6,746 bases of DNA from Competibacteraceae bacterium UBA2792 (GTDB taxonomy: Bacteria > Pseudomonadota > Gammaproteobacteria > Competibacterales > Competibacteraceae). The stretch's first letter is position 1. Each line of letters begins with the position of its first letter. The stretch is from NCBI GenBank assembly GCA_002352125.1, contig DEHU01000272.1:1-6746 (forward strand), read 5' to 3'. Position numbers and translations under genes: made by a program. Below are positions 1 to 6,082 of this stretch, piece after piece. The notes under the pieces were generated by a model. It ran no database searches and had not been told where the DNA came from. It saw nothing but the letters and a program-made list of their open reading frames with translations.

Positions 1-306
1 TACCGCCAGTTGCCGTTTCTGGTGGGCGCCAAGAACCAGCCCGGCCGGCTTCAAGGTTCCTGGACTTTATTGGCGGAGCAATCGGTCGAGATCGAGCATC
101 GCGAGCGGCACGACGACGGCGAATGGATCGCCAACGGCTGGGTGCGCGGGGAAAGCGGCTATTACCGGGTCGCGCTGCGGGTGGATGCGCAGGGCTATTT
201 GCGGGAGGGTCGCTGCACCTGCCCCTGGATCGAGCGGCACGAACTGCGGCGCGGTCCATGCAAACACCTGTTGGCGCTGCGCTTCGCGGCGGAGCAAATG
301 CCGTGA
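1..306 (+). CDS. SWIM zinc-finger domain protein, C-terminal fragment
   Basis: The frame is open from base 1, so the start lies outside the window; 101 residues are visible. Near the C-terminus is a SWIM-type zinc motif, CxC-x12-CxH: Cys codons at 214-216 and 220-222, then Cys at 259-261 and His at 265-267, followed by the usual helix (HLLALRFAAEQ). SWIM domains chelate zinc and are thought to bind DNA or protein; no enzymatic activity can be read from this fragment. The stop (TGA, 304-306) overlaps the GTG start of the next gene, which suggests translational coupling. Bacterial SWIM proteins of this kind are often found beside large helical-repeat proteins and MoxR/vWA genes; only the first of these is visible here. 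The family call is firm because of the motif and the neighbour, but the specific function is unknown. Confidence 0.85.
   Translation, partial: YRQLPFLVGAKNQPGRLQGSWTLLAEQSVEIEHRERHDDGEWIANGWVRGESGYYRVALRVDAQGYLREGRCTCPWIERHELRRGPCKHLLALRFAAEQMP
291..294 (+). promoter_or_regulatory. Shine-Dalgarno fixing the GTG start at 303
   Basis: GGAG lies eight bases before the GTG at 303-305, inside the end of the SWIM gene. The GTG overlaps the upstream TGA as GTGA. This supports 303 as the true start of the large protein rather than the in-frame upstream codon at 123, which would bury 60 residues in the SWIM gene. Confidence 0.7.
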
Positions 307-3300
307 GCGACGAGCTGTTTCAAGCGCTGCTGCGCGAACTGTTCGAGGGGGATGACGACCGGCTGTGCGAGATGCTGCGACCATTGACCGCCGGGCAGCG
401 CAAGGCGCTATTCGAGCAATTCGGCGAATTGCTCAAAGTGTTAAATCGGGCCTGCCGTTACGAGCCGGCAGCGCGCCCAACCAAACTTGCCGGCCTGTAT
501 CGGGCCATCCGCGAAGATCCAGTCGAATTTCTGCGGGATCGGGCGACATCGCTGGCCGCGCCGGGTGCGCTCAACAATCCGCAAGCGTTGCAAGGAGGTT
601 TGTTGCAGCAGCGTGCTTACGGCGCTTTGATGGCGTTCTATAGCCGCCTGAATCTGTTGCTGGCGGGACTGGCGGGCAAAGGCGGCGTGACCGGTGCTTT
701 CAAGACCAGTTCCCGGCAGCCGGTGCGGACGCAGAAGTTCGTCCTGTACGCGGGGCGGGTTTTGTTGGACCGGCCGGAGCCCTGGATCGGCGAAGCTCTG
801 GCGCGAGCGTTCGAGCATTTACAGAATCGGGCGCGTTTTACCGGCGGCGATCAGGGCGTGGCGCGGTTGATGTTGGAAGCGCGCCAGCAACGTCCCGAAT
901 GGGCGGACATGCTTGCACCCTATATCGGCATGGCGATGCGCCGCGACGGTTTTTTCAGCCACGCGTTGGAAGGCTTCGATTCCGCCATGATCCTGGCCGG
1001 GCTGGATTACGATCCGCCCGCTCAGGAGGTTTTTTTCGAGCCGTTGCTGAATCCAAGGGTGGTCGATACGCTGATCCGCCGGCTCGCCGAGGGCAGCCTG
1101 CCGCGCGCCGGTCTGCTGGCGCTGATCGTGCGCAAGCTGCAAAGCCCCCTGCGGCCCGGTATCGCCAAGTGCTGGATCGGCTTGTTCGACCGCCTGGCGC
1201 CGACCGGCGCCGAAATCCGGGTTCATGCCGGGGAATGGATGACTTTGCTCAACGCGCCGGCACCGGCGGCCAGCAAGCTGGCGTTCGGTATCGTGGAACA
1301 GCATTTTCTAGAAGAAGCCGACCGGACGGAACTGGCCGGAGCGTTGGGTTATGCGTTGCAAAGCCCGGTGCAAGCTCTCGCCAAATCGGCACTGCGCCTG
1401 CTCAAGAAGCAGGTCAAGGCCAAGCCCGAACTGCTCGAATCCGTTCTAAACGCGGTCGTGAATGGCCTGAGCAGCCCTCACGCCGCGCTACGCGCCGGTC
1501 TGCTGCGCTGGCTCGGGTCGTTCCAGCCCCAGCATTTCGACGAAGAGACGTTGCGGCTATTGCAGGAGACGGTGACCATGCTGCCTCCGGCCGAACTGGC
1601 CCCCATCGCTCACTTGCTCGCCGAACGCCCCGCGACTTCGCCGGACGGTATGGAGGCAGAAAATCCGGATCGGCATCCCGACCTGTTGGCGGCGGTGGCG
1701 GTGCTGCGGCACCGGGCGGAAGCCGATCCTGCCGATACGCTATCGCGCCGCCGGCTGGCGTTTCTGGAGCATTACCTCGCGACCGGCCAGTGCGGCGAGC
1801 TGGCCGCGACCGTTCCCGATCATTCGTCCGCGCTATCGCCTCCCGGTTTCGCGTTGCACGAAACGGCGGAAGCCTTGGCGCTCGACATCGCGCGGACTCG
1901 GGACCGCATTTTTACCCAGGCCGACTACGACCGCATTCTCGCCAGTGCTCTGCGTTTTGCCAAGCAAGCCCGCACCGAACGGGTGAACGCTATCCTTGCG
2001 CCAGTGTTGGAGAAATTGGGCGAGTGGCAGCAAAAATCGCTGGAGGGGTCCGCGTGGTGGGGCCGGGGCGGGGAACTGCCGGCGCTGTTTTTGGCGCGGA
2101 CTTGGCGCGGGGAGGCGTTGCCGGATTTTCCCAAGAACAGCCGGGGCGGGCAGTTGCTCGACAGCCAGCTCAAGCCAGCCCAGCGGCGGCGGTTGCGATA
2201 CGTATCGACCTTGATCGCCGCCGGCCAGGGAACCCTGCTATCCGTTCCGACCCATGCGGCGGGTTGGTTGGCGCCAGCGGTGTTCGCCGGCCGCTTTAGT
2301 GCGCTCCCGCCGCATTTGCTCGATGCCGACGAACTCGGCGCGGCGCTGTATCGCCTGCCGATGTTACCCGAACGGCGAGCCGATGCCTGGAACCGGTTGG
2401 CGCCGGTTATCGCCCAACTCGATGCGCCGTTTGCCGATGCGCTGATTCTGGCCTTGGCACCCGCCGCCGGAGCGGAAGCCGCGCTCGAACGGTGGTTGCG
2501 CTGCTTCGAGAAACGGCCGCCGACCGAGCCGCTGTGCCACGCCCCGTCCAGCGGTTTCGCGGGTGGCGGCCTGGTGGATGCCGTCCGCGTCAAAGTCTTC
2601 CATCATGATCCCAACGCCGCCGAGAACGTCGCGTTCCGGCTGTTCGGCGCCGCGTTGCGCTGCCGGTTCGGCTTGGACGATGCAGGCATCGCCGGCCGCG
2701 CGCCCCGATTGTTGGAGCGGTTGTCTTCGGCGCGCGGCTGGTTCAACAGGATGTTTCACGAGTCTCAACTGAAATCCGCCCTGTTGACGGAGTTGTTGTT
2801 CGCGCCCCAGCTTGTGACCGATGCGCTGGTCGAGCAACTGCATGCCAATTTTCCGTCCTATCTAGGCCAGGATACATCCCATCCGGTCCTGTGGCCGTAT
2901 CTGCTGACCGATACCCGCTATTTCGCGATGCCCAATCTGATCGCGGATCAGGCTTTCCGGTTTCCGCCGCTGGCACAACGCCTGTTCGAAGCTGGACTGT
3001 ATCGCCAAGGCCGCAAGGAAGATTTCTACCGCGACGTGACGTTGGGCTTGGTGATGCAAGGCAAGTCGCCGCAAGTGGATATCCGCCCGCATCTGGATCG
3101 GATGACGCGCGGCTTGTCGGCGGCGCAAACCCCGCAGCGGGAAGGGTGCGTCGATGTGCTGGCACAAGGACTGCGCGATGGCCGCGTGACCCCTTCGGAT
3201 CTGGCCGGTGCACTGGCCGGCCGAATCGGGAGTACGGAGCAGGGCTTTGCGCAATTGGATCAGGCGTTGGCGTCGCTGTGCGCGACTGGCGAAGCGGGAC

Positions 3301-3581
3301 GGGTGGCGGTGTGGCGGGCGTTGGAGCAAGTTATCGGCGACGGCGTGGCGGCATTTTCGCCTCGCAAGCTGTCGCTGGTGCTGGACCGGTTGACCGGCAT
3401 CGTGGACGAAATGCGCCAAGGCGTACACGATTCGGTGGCTCGGCGCGAGCTGGAACAACTGGCGGCGGCCAAGAAAAAATCCGTCGCCCGTGACAAGGCG
3501 AGCGCCTTGGTTGCCCGATCCGGCGGGGCCGGTCAGCCACCGCCACAAATCCTGGCCGTGGCGGCGCTGGCGGCGGAATGA
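303..3581 (+). CDS. Large helical-repeat protein, DUF6493-like, partner of SWIM protein
   Basis: The protein has 1092 residues from the GTG at 303. It is leucine- and alanine-rich and appears almost wholly alpha-helical, with no signal peptide and no membrane segment, so it is probably cytoplasmic. HEAT-like helical pairs are clearest around residues 352-412, with the pattern SPVQALAKSALRLL followed by SSPHAALRAGLLRWL. A motif at residues 647-665 (SVPTHAAGWLAPAVFAGRF) resembles the Pro-Thr-His...Gly...Pro element I recall from DUF6493 proteins. The tail has a lysine cluster near residue 1057 and a low-complexity Ala/Pro end. I see no catalytic motif, P-loop or nuclease signature. The GTGA overlap with the SWIM gene upstream and the ATGA overlap with the permease downstream imply one transcript. 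The known SWIM/DUF6493 pairing supports the family call, made from memory and context. A scaffold or adaptor role is inference from the solenoid-like sequence. Confidence 0.7.
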   Translation: MSDELFQALLRELFEGDDDRLCEMLRPLTAGQRKALFEQFGELLKVLNRACRYEPAARPTKLAGLYRAIREDPVEFLRDRATSLAAPGALNNPQALQGGLLQQRAYGALMAFYSRLNLLLAGLAGKGGVTGAFKTSSRQPVRTQKFVLYAGRVLLDRPEPWIGEALARAFEHLQNRARFTGGDQGVARLMLEARQQRPEWADMLAPYIGMAMRRDGFFSHALEGFDSAMILAGLDYDPPAQEVFFEPLLNPRVVDTLIRRLAEGSLPRAGLLALIVRKLQSPLRPGIAKCWIGLFDRLAPTGAEIRVHAGEWMTLLNAPAPAASKLAFGIVEQHFLEEADRTELAGALGYALQSPVQALAKSALRLLKKQVKAKPELLESVLNAVVNGLSSPHAALRAGLLRWLGSFQPQHFDEETLRLLQETVTMLPPAELAPIAHLLAERPATSPDGMEAENPDRHPDLLAAVAVLRHRAEADPADTLSRRRLAFLEHYLATGQCGELAATVPDHSSALSPPGFALHETAEALALDIARTRDRIFTQADYDRILASALRFAKQARTERVNAILAPVLEKLGEWQQKSLEGSAWWGRGGELPALFLARTWRGEALPDFPKNSRGGQLLDSQLKPAQRRRLRYVSTLIAAGQGTLLSVPTHAAGWLAPAVFAGRFSALPPHLLDADELGAALYRLPMLPERRADAWNRLAPVIAQLDAPFADALILALAPAAGAEAALERWLRCFEKRPPTEPLCHAPSSGFAGGGLVDAVRVKVFHHDPNAAENVAFRLFGAALRCRFGLDDAGIAGRAPRLLERLSSARGWFNRMFHESQLKSALLTELLFAPQLVTDALVEQLHANFPSYLGQDTSHPVLWPYLLTDTRYFAMPNLIADQAFRFPPLAQRLFEAGLYRQGRKEDFYRDVTLGLVMQGKSPQVDIRPHLDRMTRGLSAAQTPQREGCVDVLAQGLRDGRVTPSDLAGALAGRIGSTEQGFAQLDQALASLCATGEAGRVAVWRALEQVIGDGVAAFSPRKLSLVLDRLTGIVDEMRQGVHDSVARRELEQLAAAKKKSVARDKASALVARSGGAGQPPPQILAVAALAAE

Positions 3582-4402
3582 ACCGGATCGCCATGTTTCG
3601 CTTGAGCCGTCATGTGCGCTGGCGATCCGTGTTCGACAGCCTGGCGTTCCTCGCCGTGCTGGCCGGGCTGGGCTGGGTCATCGTCGAAGGCGCCGGGACA
3701 CTGCATTACAACTGGCAGTGGTACCGGGTGCCGCAGTACCTCTACCGGTTCGAGAACGGCGCGTTTTATCCTGGGCCGTTGCTGCGTGGCTTGGGGGTGA
3801 CGCTGGAACTGACCGGCTGGAGTTTGTTGCTGACGCTGGCGTTCGGGCTGACGGCAGCCTTGTTACAGCGTTCGACTTCGTGGGCCGGGCATGCAGTGGC
3901 GCGGGTCTACGTGGAAATCGTCCGCAATACTCCGATGCTGGTGCAGCTTTATCTGGTCTATTTCGTCCTCGCACCGGTCTTGGAGATAGACCGGCTCGCG
4001 GCGGCGGTGCTGGCGCTGGCGATTTTCGAAGGCGCGTTCGCGGCGGAAATCTTCCGTGCCGGCATCGAGGCGATTCCGCGCGGCCAGTGGGAAGCGGCCG
4101 ATGCGCTCGGCCTGTCACGGTATGCCGTGTACCGTCGCATCATCCTGCCGCAAGCCATTCGTTTGGTCTTGCCGCCATTGACCGGTCTGGCAGTGTCCTT
4201 GATCAAACATTCGGCGCTGGTCAGCGTGATCGCGGTCGCCGATCTGACCACCGAAGGCCGCAACCTGATCGCCGATACCTTCATGACCTTCGAGCTTTGG
4301 TTTACGGTGGCAGCGCTCTATCTGGCGCTGACCACCAGCCTGTCGTTACTGGTCGGCTGGCTGGAACGTCGCTTGCCGGCGCGCGGCGGAGAGCGCAGTT
4401 AA
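3578..4402 (+). CDS. Polar amino-acid ABC transporter permease (HisM/GlnP/GltK type)
   Basis: This 274-residue inner-membrane protein would form the channel of an ABC importer for amino acids such as glutamate, glutamine, arginine or histidine. The family signature YVEIVRNTPMLVQL spans residues 111-124. The EAA loop that docks on the ATPase begins at E172 (EAADALGLS) and ends with ILPQA at 189-193. Predicted membrane segments lie near 20-38, 72-97, 118-136, 139-158, 197-222 and 240-262. A stretch of about 35 polar and aromatic residues after the first segment is probably periplasmic. In the motif after the EAA loop, SLIKHSALVSVI, a His (211) stands where Asp or Asn is more usual. The start at 3578 overlaps the previous stop as ATGA; ATG 3593 is the alternative, and neither has a strong Shine-Dalgarno. 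No binding protein, second permease or ATPase gene is adjacent downstream, so the partners must be encoded elsewhere. The substrate cannot be told. Confidence 0.92.
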   Translation: MNRIAMFRLSRHVRWRSVFDSLAFLAVLAGLGWVIVEGAGTLHYNWQWYRVPQYLYRFENGAFYPGPLLRGLGVTLELTGWSLLLTLAFGLTAALLQRSTSWAGHAVARVYVEIVRNTPMLVQLYLVYFVLAPVLEIDRLAAAVLALAIFEGAFAAEIFRAGIEAIPRGQWEAADALGLSRYAVYRRIILPQAIRLVLPPLTGLAVSLIKHSALVSVIAVADLTTEGRNLIADTFMTFELWFTVAALYLALTTSLSLLVGWLERRLPARGGERS

Positions 4403-4494
4403 CCGATGCGTCCCCTCGCGAATAAAACCGTCGAACGTTAACCTCGACCAACCGATGGATATCGTCTCGCTGGGGATAGATATTTCGGCAATTT

Positions 4495-4511
4495 TGCGAA
4501 GTTATGGTGCT
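4495..4511 (+). promoter_or_regulatory. NtrC-like half-conserved site
   Basis: TGCGAAGTTATGGTGCT agrees with the NtrC enhancer pattern TGCAC-n-GGTGCA at the first three bases and at GGTGC on the right; the left half is degenerate. It lies more than 200 bases before amtB, a usual distance for an enhancer, and amtB is a classic NtrC target. With one good half-site and no convincing sigma-54 promoter, this is suggestive only. Confidence 0.2.
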
Positions 4512-4568
4512 ATCGGTGGAAAATAAGCCGTTAATAGTGCAAAAAATCAGACGCGTTGAATTATTTAT

Positions 4569-4581
4569 AATCAATGACTTG
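4569..4581 (+). promoter_or_regulatory. IHF-like binding site upstream of amtB
   Basis: AATCAATGACTTG fits every position of the IHF consensus WATCAANNNNTTR, and an A/T-rich tract (4558-4570) lies on its 5' side, as in high-affinity sites. It also overlaps a perfect -10-like hexamer, TATAAT (4566-4571), which has no recognisable -35 partner. The site sits between the NtrC-like sequence and the predicted promoter, where DNA bending would make sense. The consensus is short, so a chance match is possible. Confidence 0.4.
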
Positions 4582-4592
4582 ATTTGAAATCA
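4580..4592. repeat. 13-bp palindrome, operator-like
   Basis: TGATTT-G-AAATCA is a perfect inverted repeat around one central base. It lies directly before the candidate -35 element at 4595-4600 and overlaps the last two bases of the IHF-like site. It resembles an FNR/CRP-family box (TTGAT...ATCA), but the half-sites are five bases apart instead of four and the right outer base is wrong, so no regulator can be named. Confidence 0.3.
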
Positions 4593-4594
4593 TC

Positions 4595-4622
4595 TTGTTG
4601 AACGCGCGAAATTTGCTATATT
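4595..4622 (+). promoter_or_regulatory. Candidate sigma-70 promoter of amtB (extended -10)
   Basis: TTGTTG (4595-4600) and TATATT (4617-4622) are 16 bases apart, and the -10 is preceded by TG at 4614-4615, giving an extended -10 element. The predicted start near 4629 would leave a leader of about 90 bases. The -35 is poor (three of six bases), but the extended -10 and the AT-rich upstream DNA support it. Confidence 0.4.
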
Positions 4623-4625
4623 GCA

Positions 4626-4654
4626 CCGGCTTAATCCGCCGGCAGCCGGATTTT
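4626..4654 (+). other. Overlapping hairpins in predicted amtB leader
   Basis: Two stems share bases and exclude each other: CCGGC (4626-4630) with GCCGG (4638-4642), and AATCCG (4633-4638) with CGGATT (4647-4652). The second runs into TTTT (4651-4654). This looks like a weak attenuator or a pausing element just after the predicted transcription start. The stems are only five and six base pairs long, and GC-rich DNA gives such pairs by chance. Confidence 0.2.
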
Positions 4655-4704
4655 GATCTGGAATGGGGCGGGCGATCCCGGCAAAACAACAATGCAGAAC
4701 GATT

Positions 4705-4709
4705 GGAGA
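4705..4709 (+). promoter_or_regulatory. Ribosome binding site of amtB
   Basis: GGAGA lies nine bases before the ATG at 4719. It supports this start, which also gives a complete signal peptide. Confidence 0.75.
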
Positions 4710-4718
4710 TAGCGATCC

Positions 4719-6035
4719 ATGAGCCAAAACAATAAACGGATATCGCACTATCTTTTTTGGGGGTTGGTGTTAATGGTGGCACCTGCGATCTCTTGGGCGC
4801 AGGGAACTGCCGGTCCGAATCAGGGCAACACGGCTTGGGTGCTGACCTCCACGGCACTGGTGCTGTTCATGACTCTGCCGGGCCTGTCGTTGTTTTACGG
4901 TGGGCTGGTGCGGTCCAAGAACGTGTTGTCCGTCCTGATGCAATGTTTTGCCATCACCTGCCTCGTATCCATGTTGTGGTTCGTTTACGTCTACAGTCTC
5001 GCTTTCGGGACCGGCAACGACTGGATCGGAGGGTTGGGCAAGGTTTTCATGGCCGGCGTGGAGGAAGAATCCTTGACCGGCGACATTCCGGAAACCGCGT
5101 TTTCCATGTTTCAGCTCACTTTCGCCATCATTACCCCGGCGCTGGTGGTCGGCGCTTTCGCCGAGCGGATGAAGTTTTCCGCCATGCTGCTGTTTAGCGC
5201 CCTGTGGCTGACGCTGGTGTACGCGCCGGTGGCGCATTGGGTGTGGGGCGGGGGCTGGCTGGGCAAAATGGGCGCGCTGGATTTCGCGGGCGGGATCGTG
5301 GTGCACATCACCGCCGGAGTGGCCGCGCTGGTTTGCGCCCTGGTCATGGGTCCGCGCCACGGTTTTCCGACCACCGCCATGCTGCCCCACAACATGACCA
5401 TCGTGGTGACCGGAGCCGGCATGCTGTGGGTGGGCTGGTTCGGTTTCAACGCCGGCAGCGCGTTAGCGGCCAACGGCAACGCCGGCATGGCGATGATGGC
5501 GACGCACTTGTCCGCCGCCGCCGGCTCGCTGGCGTGGATGATCGCGGAGTGGCTGAAGTTCGGCAAACCGAGCGTGCTGGGCATCGTGACCGGGATGGTC
5601 GCCGGTCTTGGCACCATCACGCCGGCCTCGGGTTACGTGGGACCGGCCGGCGCCGTGGTCATCGGCACGGTCGCGGGTTTCACCTGCTTTAGCGCCACCC
5701 AGTACCTCAAGCGGGTGCTGAAGGTGGATGACTCGCTGGACGTGTTTCCGGTGCATGGCGTGGGCGGCATGCTGGGGACGCTGGCCGCTGGCGTATTCGC
5801 TTCTCCCGCGCTCGGCCTGTTCAAAGGTCAAGGTTTTGGGACCGGCATCAGCAGCATGGGGCAGCAGTTGGGCGTGCAGTTCGTGGCGGTGATCGTGACG
5901 GTGGTTTACACGGCGGTTTTGACTTTTGTCACGCTCAAACTGGTGGAAAAACTGGTCGGTCTGCGGGTGGGCCGCGAGGACGAGATCGGCGGCTTGGACA
6001 TCGCTCTGCACGACGAGCGAGGGTACGATCTGTAG
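4719..6035 (+). CDS. amtB: Ammonium transporter AmtB (Amt/MEP/Rh family)
   Basis: This 438-residue inner-membrane channel would import ammonium. An N-terminal signal peptide has basic residues at the start, a hydrophobic core at 11-24 and a likely cleavage after SWA (residue 27), as in E. coli AmtB. All key residues are present at a constant shift of 28 from the mature E. coli protein: the Phe gate F135 and F243, W176 and S247 at the periplasmic site, D188 in ALDFAGG, and the pore twin histidines H196 (VVHITAG) and H346 (VFPVHGVGG). About eleven membrane helices follow the signal peptide. The C-terminal tail (VGLRVGREDEIGGLDIALH) is the cytoplasmic part that usually contacts the PII protein GlnK. 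The gene has its own Shine-Dalgarno, ends in tandem stops TAG-TAA and is followed by a strong terminator, so it appears monocistronic. No glnK gene is adjacent, although the two often form an operon. Confidence 0.97.
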   Translation: MSQNNKRISHYLFWGLVLMVAPAISWAQGTAGPNQGNTAWVLTSTALVLFMTLPGLSLFYGGLVRSKNVLSVLMQCFAITCLVSMLWFVYVYSLAFGTGNDWIGGLGKVFMAGVEEESLTGDIPETAFSMFQLTFAIITPALVVGAFAERMKFSAMLLFSALWLTLVYAPVAHWVWGGGWLGKMGALDFAGGIVVHITAGVAALVCALVMGPRHGFPTTAMLPHNMTIVVTGAGMLWVGWFGFNAGSALAANGNAGMAMMATHLSAAAGSLAWMIAEWLKFGKPSVLGIVTGMVAGLGTITPASGYVGPAGAVVIGTVAGFTCFSATQYLKRVLKVDDSLDVFPVHGVGGMLGTLAAGVFASPALGLFKGQGFGTGISSMGQQLGVQFVAVIVTVVYTAVLTFVTLKLVEKLVGLRVGREDEIGGLDIALHDERGYDL

Positions 6036-6043
6036 TAAGGATT

Positions 6044-6082
6044 CGCCTCTCGCCCGCTCGTGGCGAGAGGCGCCATTGTTTT
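6044..6082 (+). terminator. Intrinsic terminator of amtB
   Basis: An 11-base-pair perfect stem (6044-6054 with 6062-6072) closes a seven-base loop and is followed by CCATTGTTTT. It begins nine bases after the amtB stop and reaches the stop codon of the convergent gene. On the minus strand no T run follows the same stem, so it should work mainly for amtB, though the hairpin may still protect the opposing transcript. Confidence 0.85.

Larger units (their letters stand above)
4403..4718. other. Intergenic region between permease gene and amtB
   Basis: These 316 bases hold no supported gene. The stretch 4403-4625 is clearly AT-richer than the flanking coding DNA. It includes A/T tracts at 4541-4546 and 4558-4571, two copies of AACCGATG (4401-4408 and 4450-4457), and the putative amtB control sites listed separately. 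I found no hairpin with a T run after the permease stop, so transcription from the upstream operon may continue into amtB. Confidence 0.7.

Noticed and set aside
123..302. In-frame upstream extension of the large gene (start at 123)
   Set aside because: It would overlap the SWIM coding region for 180 bases and gives an arginine/alanine-rich, out-of-frame-looking N-terminus. The GTG at 303 has a good Shine-Dalgarno and the typical four-base overlap.
899..2299. Long open frame on the + strand inside the large gene (466 codons)
   Set aside because: It lies in another frame of a convincing gene and is extremely rich in Arg, Gly and Ala, as expected of a shadow frame in GC-rich DNA. No family resemblance.
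1925..2593. Antisense open frame of 222 codons inside the large gene
   Set aside because: Composition is that of a GC-rich shadow frame, with no domain or ribosome binding site.
4302..4574. Minus-strand open frame of 90 codons in the intergenic region
   Set aside because: It begins with a TTG inside the IHF-like site, runs into the permease gene antisense and resembles no known family.
4579..4593. FNR box
   Set aside because: The half-sites TTGAT and ATCA are separated by five bases instead of four, and the final AA is missing.
4487..4673. Possible sigma-54 promoters: GG-N10-GC at 4515-4528 and 4660-4673, and a GGCA...TTTGC sequence at 4487-4497
   Set aside because: The first two have only the GG and GC dinucleotides in place and lack the flanking TGGCAC and TTGCA bases. 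The third has seven instead of ten bases between GG and GC.
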